A stretch of 64,000 nucleotides of DNA from Bordetella flabilis (lineage in GTDB: Bacteria; Pseudomonadota; Gammaproteobacteria; Burkholderiales; Burkholderiaceae_B): NCBI RefSeq assembly GCF_001676725.1, contig NZ_CP016172.1, positions 2,852,001-2,916,000 on the forward strand, read 5' to 3'. Below, one piece after another: positions 56,127 through 63,903 of the stretch. Position 1 is the stretch's first letter, and each line of letters starts with the position of its first letter. The notes beneath the pieces were generated by a model, which was not told the origin of the DNA, searched no databases, and saw only the letters and a list, made by a program, of their open reading frames with translations. A program made the position numbers and the translations under genes.

Positions 56127-56191
56127 TTCACGAAAACTGAAGTTAAGGCAAGGGAAAAACATAATTGACCTAAATTGCTGCGTGCTACGCT
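56127..56191 (+). promoter_or_regulatory. LysR-type promoter of the thiol dioxygenase operon
   Basis: The dyad TTC-N9-GAA (56127-56141, right arm GAAGTTAA) has the LysR T-N11-A form. Exactly 41 nt later comes an extended -10, TGCTACGCT (56183-56191). The dyad centre falls near -64 from the expected start. The same layout and spacing occur upstream of the Bug gene at 60075 and the rhodanese gene at 62205. A TTGACC lies 15 bases before the -10 hexamer. Confidence 0.65.
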
Positions 56192-56242
56192 CTGCCCAGA
56201 ACCAAGCCGACTCCCGGCTCACGGGTGCGAAAGGAGACTGAC

Positions 56243-56866
56243 ATGGTGGAACAGAGCAAGGGTATGCAACGGCGCGCCGCGGTCCAGTCCTTGATGGACC
56301 AGGTCCACATCGCATTGGACGGTCGCGAGGTGACACCCGTAGCATTGAAGAGAATCGAATCCGCCTTGGGCGCCCTGGCGAGTATCCCGGGGCTGTTCGG
56401 TCCGGAGAGTTTTCCACCCTCCGGCGATACCGGCGGCATCGCCCTGTATCAGCTGCACAGGGAGCCGGATGACGGCATCGCGCTCTACTTGAATGTGCTG
56501 CTGCCAGGCAAAAGCAGCAAGCCGCACGACCATACCACCTGGGCCGCCATCGCGGCCCTGCAGGGCGCCGAGACAAACAAGGTCTATCGCCGGGTCGATG
56601 ACGGCTCGGTACCTGGGCGGGCGAAATTGGAGCATGTGCGTACCGTCGTCGTGCAACCCGGAACGACGGTCGGCTTCATGCCCGCCGACATTCACAGTAT
56701 CCATGGCGAAGGCAGCGAGGTCATACGCCATCTTCACCTGTACGGCCGGCCATTGGACAAACTCGACGGACGGCAGGGATTCGACCTGGAATCAGGCACC
56801 GTCACGAGCTACAACAAGAACTACATGACGCCCGCGATCGTCTGCGGCGATCTGGCATCCGTCTGA
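56243..56866 (+). CDS. Cysteine dioxygenase-family thiol dioxygenase
   Basis: 207 residues from the ATG at 56243, behind AAAGGAG; a GTG at 56225 is less likely. It is a cupin with the iron His95 and His97 in KPHDHTTWAAIAALQG, and a third His in ADIHSIHG (His151). These enzymes add O2 to a thiol to give a sulfinate. The residue that separates cysteine (Arg) from 3-mercaptopropionate (Gln) enzymes is not plain: the segment reads LYQLHREPDDG. The thiol substrate is therefore open. First gene of a four-gene operon. Confidence 0.85.
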   Translation: MVEQSKGMQRRAAVQSLMDQVHIALDGREVTPVALKRIESALGALASIPGLFGPESFPPSGDTGGIALYQLHREPDDGIALYLNVLLPGKSSKPHDHTTWAAIAALQGAETNKVYRRVDDGSVPGRAKLEHVRTVVVQPGTTVGFMPADIHSIHGEGSEVIRHLHLYGRPLDKLDGRQGFDLESGTVTSYNKNYMTPAIVCGDLASV

Positions 56867-56876
56867 AGGATACGCG

Positions 56877-58109
56877 GTGACGAGCGCCAGAAATCCCTAC
56901 ATCGACCGGTTGGGGCCCTACCCCATGGTGCGCATGGCGCGCCTCCTGTCGGATATCAACCCACCGGCGGACAAGCCGCTGATCCGGTTTTCCATCGGAG
57001 AGCCCAAGCACGCATTGCCGCAGGTGCTCGTGGATGCGTTGGCCGGAGCCGCGGGGAAAGTCAATGCCTACCCGCCTTCGCGCGGGTCCGATGCCATGCA
57101 CCGCAGCATTGCCAATTGGGTGGAGCGCCGCTTCGCTCCTGCTCGCGTGGACCCGCGCAGCGAGGTCCTTCCCGTCAATGGCGCGCGGGAAGGTCTGTTT
57201 TCCTTCGCCGAAGCAGTCCTGGACAAGACACGCGCAGATAGCCTGGTCATCTGTCCCAATCCCGGCTACGCCGTCTACGACGGCGTCACGAAGTTGTCGG
57301 GCCTGACGCCCCGGTACTTCGCGACGCATGGCGACGGCCCTGTCGGGGAGCGCTATGCCGCCATTCCCGCGGAAATCTGGCGCCGCACCCAAATGATATT
57401 CGTCTGCACACCGGATAATCCGCGCGGAGACACATTGGCGCTGGACGACTGGCGGACGCTCTTTCGGCTGTCCGACGAGCACGGTTTCATCATCGCCGCC
57501 GACGAATGCTATAGCGAGATTTATGTCAACGGTGTCGCCCCGCTGGGCGCCTTGCAAGCGGCCGCGCAACTGGGGCGAGCCGGCTACGAACGGTTGGTGG
57601 CGTTTTTCAGCCTGTCGAAGCGCTCGAACGCGACGGGACTCCGGTCCGGTTTCATTGCCGGCGATGCGGCACTGCTGCAGCAAACCGAACAGTTCCGCTC
57701 CTACAACGGCGGAGGTATGAACCAGGCGGTCGAAGCCGCAAGCATCGCGGCCTGGGACGACGAAGCGCATGTCCAGGCCAATCGCGAGCGTTATCGACGC
57801 AAGTTCGAGAAGGTCATCCCGCTGCTGCAATCGGTTCTCCCCGTCCAGGAGCCGCGGGCCGGGTTCTTCCTCTGGGTCGATGTGCGCCATACCGGCATGA
57901 GCGACGAAGCTTTCGCACGCGCGCTCATGGCGGAGGAACACGTGCAGGTACTGCCGGGCACCTATTTGACGCATGAATGCGAAGGCGTGGATCCCGGCAT
58001 CGGCTACGTTCGCCTTGCCCTCGTGGCTGATGAGGGCGAATGCATGGAGGGCGCCCGCCGGATCGTCCGGTTCTGCGAGAACCGAAAGTCGCGGGCCCAA
58101 GCCGCATGA
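56877..58109 (+). CDS. Class I/II PLP-dependent aminotransferase (DapC-like)
   Basis: 410 residues from a GTG at 56877 with AAGGA upstream, 10 bp after the dioxygenase. Family blocks: VLPVNGAREGLFSFAEAV (phosphate), CPNPGYAVYDG, TPDNPRGDTL, AADECYSEIY, and the PLP Lys248 in FFSLSKRSNATGLRSG. It resembles succinyldiaminopimelate aminotransferases, but the operon suggests an amino acid sulfinate or a related sulfur amino acid as substrate. Confidence 0.88.
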   Translation: MTSARNPYIDRLGPYPMVRMARLLSDINPPADKPLIRFSIGEPKHALPQVLVDALAGAAGKVNAYPPSRGSDAMHRSIANWVERRFAPARVDPRSEVLPVNGAREGLFSFAEAVLDKTRADSLVICPNPGYAVYDGVTKLSGLTPRYFATHGDGPVGERYAAIPAEIWRRTQMIFVCTPDNPRGDTLALDDWRTLFRLSDEHGFIIAADECYSEIYVNGVAPLGALQAAAQLGRAGYERLVAFFSLSKRSNATGLRSGFIAGDAALLQQTEQFRSYNGGGMNQAVEAASIAAWDDEAHVQANRERYRRKFEKVIPLLQSVLPVQEPRAGFFLWVDVRHTGMSDEAFARALMAEEHVQVLPGTYLTHECEGVDPGIGYVRLALVADEGECMEGARRIVRFCENRKSRAQAA

Positions 58110-59326
58110 GCGCCCTCGACGAGCTACGCCCGGCGACCCGGCTTGTCCATGCGGGTCAGCCGGATTGCAGCAATGGCACTGCGCCGGTGAATATTCCGGT
58201 CGTCAGGACCAGCACCGTGCGCTTTCGCGACTGCGAGGAGATGGATGCAATCCACCACAGGCGTGATGGGGGTGAAACCATATCTGCCTACGGCCGCCAT
58301 GGCACGGAGACGCATCGGGCCCTGGAAGAGGCGCTATGCACGCTGGAGGGGGGGCATCGCGCCCTTCTCTGCCCGTCTGGACTGGGTGCGATTTCCCTAT
58401 CTTTCCTTGCCCTGACGCACAGCGGCGCCCATGTCCTTGCCAGTGATAACGTCTATCAGCCCATCAAGCGTATCGATGCGGCGCTGTTACGCAAGATGGG
58501 CGTCGAGGTCAGTTTCTTCAGCGCCTCGAAGGACCGGGTGCAGGACCATCTGCGGCCGAACACCACCCTGATCTATAGCGAGAGCCCCGGTTCGAGTCTT
58601 TACGAAATGGCCGATCTGCAGGTACTGGGTGCCGAGGCTGCACGGCGCGGCATCGCACTAGTTGTCGACAATACCTGGGCTTCGGGCTATCTGTTCAACC
58701 CGCTCGCCTCTGGCGCGACCGTTTCGATACTCGCCAATACGAAATACATTTCCGGCCATTCGGACCTGATGCAAGGCGCCGTGGTTCTCGGAGATCCCGC
58801 CCTGGCAAAGACGTTCGACGCTGCCTACGACGCCATGGGCTTCTGCGTCGGCGCCGACGATGCCTACCTCGCCCTGCGGGGACTGCGCACCCTGGGTGTC
58901 CGCATGGAACGACACGGCGACAACGCGCTAAAGGTCGCCGAACACCTGCGGCGGCTGCCGAGGGTACGGCGGGTGTACTGCCCCGCCCTACCAGATCATC
59001 CCGGGCACGAATTGTGGAAACGGGATTTTCGCGGAACCAACGGCTTGATCAGTGTCGAGTTCGACGACTTTGAGTGGGCTCGCATTACCGCTGTGGCCGA
59101 TCATCTATCACTGTTTTCCATCGGCGCTTCCTGGGGCGGCTACGAAAGCCTTGCGCTGCCTACGCACGGTGACAAGCTCGCGTCCCAATCCAGTTGGAGC
59201 GGCGCGGCTGGCGTGCTTCGCCTGCATATCGGCCTGGAAGACCCGCAAGATCTGATCGATGACCTGGTGCGCGCCATCGATCTCGCTGCAAACCTGCCCA
59301 TCCCCATCGGGGCGGCAATTTCCTGA
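58106..59326 (+). CDS. Cystathionine beta-lyase-like Cys/Met metabolism PLP enzyme
   Basis: 406 residues from the ATG at 58106, overlapping the previous stop (ATGA). Features of the Cys/Met family: SAYGRHGTETHRALEEAL, CPSGLGAISLSF, VVDNTWASGYLF, the PLP Lys213 in ANTKYISGHSDLMQG, and a C-terminal SIGASWGGYESLALPT with the MetC-like Trp-Gly-Gly. It should cleave a C-S bond beta to the amino group and release a thiol and pyruvate, as with cystathionine or lanthionine. Confidence 0.9.
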   Translation: MSALDELRPATRLVHAGQPDCSNGTAPVNIPVVRTSTVRFRDCEEMDAIHHRRDGGETISAYGRHGTETHRALEEALCTLEGGHRALLCPSGLGAISLSFLALTHSGAHVLASDNVYQPIKRIDAALLRKMGVEVSFFSASKDRVQDHLRPNTTLIYSESPGSSLYEMADLQVLGAEAARRGIALVVDNTWASGYLFNPLASGATVSILANTKYISGHSDLMQGAVVLGDPALAKTFDAAYDAMGFCVGADDAYLALRGLRTLGVRMERHGDNALKVAEHLRRLPRVRRVYCPALPDHPGHELWKRDFRGTNGLISVEFDDFEWARITAVADHLSLFSIGASWGGYESLALPTHGDKLASQSSWSGAAGVLRLHIGLEDPQDLIDDLVRAIDLAANLPIPIGAAIS

Positions 59327-59353
59327 CCCGAACCGTTCTCTGGAGAGTACCGC

Positions 59354-59968
59354 ATGAAGCTCTACTACGCTGTCGGCACATGTTCCATGGCTGTCCATCT
59401 GCTACTCGAAGAAATCGGCGAGCCGTTCGAGCGCCATCTGCTGCGTTTTTCCGCGGGCGACCAGAAGAAGCCCGAATACCTGGCGATCAACCCGAAGGGC
59501 AAGGTGCCCGCATTGCAAACAGAGGACGGTGTCATTACCGAGATGCCGGTGATCTGCCATTACCTGGCCCACCGCTTCCCACAGGCCAGGCTGTTGCCCG
59601 ATGCATTCATGCCCAGAGTTCGAGCCATGGAAATGCTCGACTACATCGCCGCTACGGTGCACATGCGCGGCTTCAGCCGCCTGGCCAATCCGGCCGCGTT
59701 TTCGCCGGATGGCGACCCGCACCGGGTGAGCAGTGATGGCCGCAAGTTCGTCGAGGACGGACTGGGCATCATGGAGGCTGCATTGGGGGATAGACCCTTC
59801 GCGTTGGGACAGCAGTTCAGCATCCTGGATGCCGGCTACTTCCTGATCGAGTGGTGGGCAGGCAGGCGCGAGATCGGCCTGCCGCCGGCAATGGAGGCCC
59901 ACTACGAACGCATGCTGACTCGTCCTGCCGTGCGGCGCATGCTGGCCGACGAAGACAAATATCGCTGA
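59354..59968 (+). CDS. Glutathione S-transferase family protein
   Basis: 204 residues. A thioredoxin-fold N-terminal domain (MKLYYAVGTCSMAVHLLLEE, NPKGKVPAL, EMPVICHYLAHRFP) and a helical C-terminal domain (FSILDAGYFLIEWWAG) match beta-class-like bacterial GSTs. The Cys10/Ser11 region is the usual active site. It is the last gene of the dioxygenase operon and could process a glutathione adduct, disulfide or persulfide of the sulfur substrate. Confidence 0.9.
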   Translation: MKLYYAVGTCSMAVHLLLEEIGEPFERHLLRFSAGDQKKPEYLAINPKGKVPALQTEDGVITEMPVICHYLAHRFPQARLLPDAFMPRVRAMEMLDYIAATVHMRGFSRLANPAAFSPDGDPHRVSSDGRKFVEDGLGIMEAALGDRPFALGQQFSILDAGYFLIEWWAGRREIGLPPAMEAHYERMLTRPAVRRMLADEDKYR

Positions 59969-59979
59969 CGCATATGCCG

Positions 59980-60014
59980 CGACGATCTGCGCGGGCAATC
60001 GCTGCAGATCGTCG
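59980..60014. terminator. Strong hairpin between convergent GST and Bug genes
   Basis: Perfect 11 bp arms CGACGATCTGC and GCAGATCGTCG enclose a 13-base loop. It lies 11 bases after the GST stop and 60 bases after the Bug stop on the other strand. A bidirectional terminator is likely, although no T-run is present. Confidence 0.6.
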
Positions 60015-60074
60015 TCATGCGCCGCGGCGGGCTGCCCAGCGTCAATATGCGCCGGGCCTCCCAATTCGTGGCGG

Positions 60075-61034
60075 TTAGTCCAGTTGCAGGTTCAACGGCC
60101 GGATGATCTTGCCCCACCGGTCGAGTTCTTTGTCCACGAACACCGCGAATTGCTTCTGGTCCATGGTGGCGGCAACGGCTCCCAGGCTGTCCAACTTGTC
60201 CTTGGAAACCTTGGACGTCATGACCTTGCGAACCATCCGGTCGACTTTCTGGACGATCGCGTCGGGCGTGCCGGCAGGGGCGAAAATCGCGTACCACGAC
60301 GTCACGTCATAGCCCGGGACCGTGTCGGCGATCGGCGGCAGGTTCGGAGTCAATGGCGAGCGCTCGGCCGATGTCACAGCGAGCCCCTTCAGTTGGCCCT
60401 GGCGGATATAAGGCAGCGATTCATTGACCATCACCATCGTGGCGCTGCCGCCGATCACGTCGCTCAGCGCCTGTACCCCGCTTTTGTAGGGCACCAGCAC
60501 CATGTCGACCTTGGCCATGTCGCGAAACAGGATGCACGACAAATACGTGCTGGTCCCCACTCCGGAATTGGCGCAACTGTACTTGCCCGGACTGGACCGC
60601 AACAGCTCGATCAGTTCTATGGTGTTGGAGACCGGCAGCTTGGGGTTGACGGCTAGATAATTGGGCACCGTGGCCAGCAAGGAGACTGGCACCAGCTCCT
60701 TGCGCATATCGACCAGCGGCTTCTTATAGGTGACTTCATTCAGGACCGTCGCCACGCCGCCAAGTAATAAGGTATAGCCGTCGGCCGGCGATCGGGCCGC
60801 CGCCAGCGAGCCCAGCATGCTGCCAGCGCCGGGCTTGTTCTCCACGATGACAGGTTGGTTAATCTCTTCGCCCAACTGCTGCGCTACCATGCGCGCCAGG
60901 ATGTCAGTGTTTCCACCCGCACCGAAGGGAACGATGATCTTGATCGGGTTGTCCGGCCAAGCTGCCTGGCTGGCTAGAGTGAAAGCTGCGAGCGCGGTAC
61001 ACGCGGCCGCACGCAGTAGCTGGCGTCTGTACAT
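60075..61034 (-). CDS. Bug-family tripartite tricarboxylate transporter substrate-binding protein
   Basis: 319 residues, signal peptide ending near SQA-AW. Blocks: WPDNPIKIIVPFGAGGNTDILAR, VENKPGAGSMLGSLAA, PADGYTLLLGG and LPPIADTVPGYD. It binds a carboxylate in the periplasm. It is divergent from lysR and shares the LysR-type promoter design of the dioxygenase operon, so its ligand is probably a sulfur-containing acid. That is inference. Confidence 0.93.
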   Translation of the reverse strand: MYRRQLLRAAACTALAAFTLASQAAWPDNPIKIIVPFGAGGNTDILARMVAQQLGEEINQPVIVENKPGAGSMLGSLAAARSPADGYTLLLGGVATVLNEVTYKKPLVDMRKELVPVSLLATVPNYLAVNPKLPVSNTIELIELLRSSPGKYSCANSGVGTSTYLSCILFRDMAKVDMVLVPYKSGVQALSDVIGGSATMVMVNESLPYIRQGQLKGLAVTSAERSPLTPNLPPIADTVPGYDVTSWYAIFAPAGTPDAIVQKVDRMVRKVMTSKVSKDKLDSLGAVAATMDQKQFAVFVDKELDRWGKIIRPLNLQLD

Positions 61035-61108
61035 GGCATTGTCTCCTGAGTCGTTGTGATATGCTTCGAGCGCGATTTCCGGCTAAGCCACGTCTAACCG
61101 GCCGCCAC

Positions 61109-61173
61109 AATCTAGCATCGAACTTCTTAGGCTAATTCTGTTTTTTTGAAAACCTGAGTTCGGCTTTCCTGAA
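61109..61173 (-). promoter_or_regulatory. LysR-type divergent control region of the Bug and lysR genes
   Basis: Two TTC-N9-GAA dyads, at 61136-61150 and 61159-61173, lie 23 bp apart. On the minus strand the distal one has the arm ATAACTTC and is followed 41 nt later by TGCTAGATT (61117-61109), an extended -10 for the Bug gene. This puts the dyads near -64 and -41, the recognition and activation sites of LysR promoters. The distal dyad touches the lysR ATG (61177), consistent with self-repression. Confidence 0.7.
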
Positions 61174-61176
61174 GTT

Positions 61177-62100
61177 ATGTCCTTGCGCAGACTCAAAACA
61201 CTGGTGGCCGTGGCGGATCATGGAAGCATCACGGCCGCCGCCGAAGTGCTGTTTCTCAGCGTGCCGGCCGTCAGCGCGCATATCACCGATCTTGAAGCCG
61301 ACTACCGTTGCGAGCTGCTGGATCGCCGTCGTAAGCCCGCACGCCTGAACGAGGCCGGCCGCTCGCTTGCGCTGCGGGCGCGAGAGATCATCCAGCAGTA
61401 CGACAGATTGCACGAGGCGGTACTGGACCAGCCGGATATCTCGGGCGTCCTCACACTGGGCGCGTCGGTCACGGTGCTGACGAACGTTATTCCACCCGCG
61501 CTGCAAACGCTGATGCGCACACACCCTCGGCTGCAGATTCAAATGCAGTACGCGCGTCCCGGCACACTGCTCGAGCAGCTCTCCCACGGGGAGATAGACG
61601 CCGCCGTCATCGGCCAGCCCCGCGGCTACGTCTCAAATGTGAAGTGGACCAAGTTCGCGCGCGAGCCAATCCTGGTGATTGCGCCGCCCCATGCGCGCGG
61701 GAAGACCGACGAAACCCTGTTGCGCGAGTTTCCGTATATCCGGTATGGCAAGCAGTTCTGGGTGAGCCATGAAATCGAGGAGCACCTTACCCGGCGCCGC
61801 ATCGCCCTGCGTCCTAGTATGGTCGTCGAATCGCGCGAAGCGATCGAAGTCATGGTGCGCCATGGCCTGGGCGTCTCTATCGTCCCGCAGTCCGACCCTA
61901 CCATCGCACGATTCTACGGCCTTCGCATCGTGCCATTGGGCAAACCGCCCATGATGCGCGACGTAGGCTTGGCGGAACGCATTAGCGGCCCCAAGGAGCG
62001 GCTGATCGCCGCGCTGTTCGAGACATTGAAGACCACCGCCCGCCAAGGCCGTGCGCAGCGCGCAACAAGTCGGACGAAAACCTCTGCCGGCAAAAATTGA
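61177..62100 (+). CDS. LysR-family regulator of the organosulfur cluster
   Basis: 307 residues. The winged helix is at about 2-60 (LRRLKTLVAVADHGSITAAA, then VPAVSAHITDLEADY), followed by the effector-binding domain (LTLGASVTVLTNVIPPALQT, then SREAIEVMVRHGLGVSIVPQ). It is flanked by the Bug gene and the rhodanese gene, and both promoters plus that of the dioxygenase operon carry the same dyad. It is the natural candidate to bind all four sites. The inducer is unknown. Confidence 0.92.
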   Translation: MSLRRLKTLVAVADHGSITAAAEVLFLSVPAVSAHITDLEADYRCELLDRRRKPARLNEAGRSLALRAREIIQQYDRLHEAVLDQPDISGVLTLGASVTVLTNVIPPALQTLMRTHPRLQIQMQYARPGTLLEQLSHGEIDAAVIGQPRGYVSNVKWTKFAREPILVIAPPHARGKTDETLLREFPYIRYGKQFWVSHEIEEHLTRRRIALRPSMVVESREAIEVMVRHGLGVSIVPQSDPTIARFYGLRIVPLGKPPMMRDVGLAERISGPKERLIAALFETLKTTARQGRAQRATSRTKTSAGKN

Positions 62101-62109
62101 GAGGCCCGC

Positions 62110-62179
62110 ATAACTTCAGAGGACTGGAAGTTATACCTAGGCAAATACATAGATACGCCTAACACCAGCGTGCTAGATT
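62110..62179 (+). promoter_or_regulatory. LysR-type promoter of the rhodanese gene
   Basis: A perfect dyad ATAACTTC-N9-GAAGTTAT (62110-62134) with the T-N11-A core is followed after exactly 41 nt by TGCTAGATT (62171-62179). The 41 nt spacer shares GTTA, the AGG-AAA stretch and ACATA with the dioxygenase promoter. The -10 element is identical to that of the Bug gene. Confidence 0.72.
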
Positions 62180-62204
62180 CCCGGTCAACCACACCGAGGG
62201 AATC

Positions 62205-63854
62205 ATGAGTCAATCCAGTGTTGCGTCAGTTGGGATGCGGTCGAAGAAGGACCAGCCACAGCCGGCCGCCGTTACGGCGAGCGAACTCAAGCAGCTCATC
62301 GCGGGCGAATCGGAGCTTGCGCTGCTGGATGTGCGGGAAACCGGTGCGTTTTCAGCTCGGCATATTTTCTATTCGATATCGCTTCCGCTGAGCCACATGG
62401 AGCAGCGAGCCGCGGCGCTGGTTCCACGCAAGGCGACGCCGATTGTGCTGGTGGACGCAGGCGACGAGCAAAAACTGGCCGAACGCGCTGCCGCCCTGTT
62501 GAGCGCTTGCGGCTACACGGACATAACGTTGCTGAAGGACGGGCTGCGCGGCTGGGAACAGGCAGGCTACCAATTTTTCTCCGGGGTTTTTGTGCCGAAC
62601 AAGGCGTTCGGGGAGTACATAGAACATCAGTACGACACGCCCTGCATCGACGCGGCCCTATTGCAGCAATGGAAGCAGGAGGGCAAGGACATCATCATTC
62701 TCGACAGCCGGCCCTATGAAGAGTTCCGGCAGTTCAGCCTGCCGGGCGGCATCAACTGCCCGGGCGCGGAGCTGGTCTATCGGGCATTCAGCATGGCGCA
62801 TAACCCCGATACCACGATCGTCGTCAATTGCGCCGGGCGCACGCGCGGTATCATCGGCGCGCAATCGCTGATCAACGCCGGCATTTCCAACCGCGTGGTT
62901 ACGCTGAAAAACGGGACTGCCGGCTGGTACCTGAATGGCGGGAAATTGCGCGAAGGCTCCAGCGATGTTGCCCCCCCGCCCACAGCGGAGGGCCTGGCGC
63001 GTGCCATCGCCGCATCGGAGCGGGTGGCTCGGCGTTTCGGCGTGCGGGAAATCGACGGCAATGAACTGGAAAGGCTGCGTGCCGACAAGGACCGCACGCT
63101 TTTCCTGTTGGATGTACGGTCGCCGGACGAATACGCCGCGGGCCACGTTCCCGGTTCTCGCAGCGCGCCTGGCGGTCAGCTCATACAGTCCACCGAGCAC
63201 TACGCGGGCGTGCTGCGCGCGCGTCTCGTGCTAGTGGATGACAATCGCGTACGCGCCCGGATGACAGCGTCATGGCTTGTCCAAATGGGCTGGAAGGACG
63301 TCTATGTCCTGGCGGAAGGCCTGAGCGCCGCATCCTGCCTCGAACGTGGGCCCGAACGCGCTGCGCGGCTGCGCGACGCGCCGCGCGAAGAGAACGAAAT
63401 GGGGGTTGCCGAGGCCTACGAGATCTGGCGATCGGGCGACGCCGTCATCCTCGACTTCGGCAATAGCCTGTCGTATCGCCGCGGCCATATCCCGGGGGCG
63501 TGGTTCGCCGTTCGATCGCGTATCCGCGCGTCATTGCCAGGCGTGTCGGACGGACGACGCATCATCGTGACGTCGGATGACGGCAGCCTGGCCTACTATG
63601 CAGCGCAAGATCTGCGTGCCGTCGGCGCGCGCGAGGTGTATGTGCTGCGCGGCGGTACGGCCGCCTGGGAGCAGGCGGGCCTTGCACTGGAGCAGGGGTT
63701 CGAACACATGGCCGACGACAACGACGACGTGTGGTACGGTCCCTACGATTTCGACGACCGGGCCGGCGCGATGCAGGCGTATCTGTCATGGGAAGTGGGC
63801 CTGGTCGCGCAGCTCGAGAAAGAGGACGCCGCGTTCCTGCCCGCGAGCAAATAG
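62205..63854 (+). CDS. Four-domain rhodanese sulfurtransferase with one active-site cysteine
   Basis: 549 residues and four rhodanese-like repeats at about 22-125, 145-247, 282-378 and 402-495. Each repeat has the LLDVR-type opening and a GWxxxG- or GGTAAW-type end. Only repeat 2 keeps the catalytic loop, Cys209 in VVNCAGRTRG. The same position is Asp or Ala in repeat 1 (VLVDAGDE), Asp in repeat 3 (VLVDDNRVR) and Ser in repeat 4 (IVTSDDGS). It would transfer sulfane sulfur, with the inactive repeats as scaffold. Its promoter is shared in design with the thiol dioxygenase operon. Confidence 0.9.
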   Translation: MSQSSVASVGMRSKKDQPQPAAVTASELKQLIAGESELALLDVRETGAFSARHIFYSISLPLSHMEQRAAALVPRKATPIVLVDAGDEQKLAERAAALLSACGYTDITLLKDGLRGWEQAGYQFFSGVFVPNKAFGEYIEHQYDTPCIDAALLQQWKQEGKDIIILDSRPYEEFRQFSLPGGINCPGAELVYRAFSMAHNPDTTIVVNCAGRTRGIIGAQSLINAGISNRVVTLKNGTAGWYLNGGKLREGSSDVAPPPTAEGLARAIAASERVARRFGVREIDGNELERLRADKDRTLFLLDVRSPDEYAAGHVPGSRSAPGGQLIQSTEHYAGVLRARLVLVDDNRVRARMTASWLVQMGWKDVYVLAEGLSAASCLERGPERAARLRDAPREENEMGVAEAYEIWRSGDAVILDFGNSLSYRRGHIPGAWFAVRSRIRASLPGVSDGRRIIVTSDDGSLAYYAAQDLRAVGAREVYVLRGGTAAWEQAGLALEQGFEHMADDNDDVWYGPYDFDDRAGAMQAYLSWEVGLVAQLEKEDAAFLPASK

Positions 63855-63903
63855 AGCGACGCTGGCGAACCTTACCTTGCGGCAAATGCAGGATGACCTC
63901 CGT

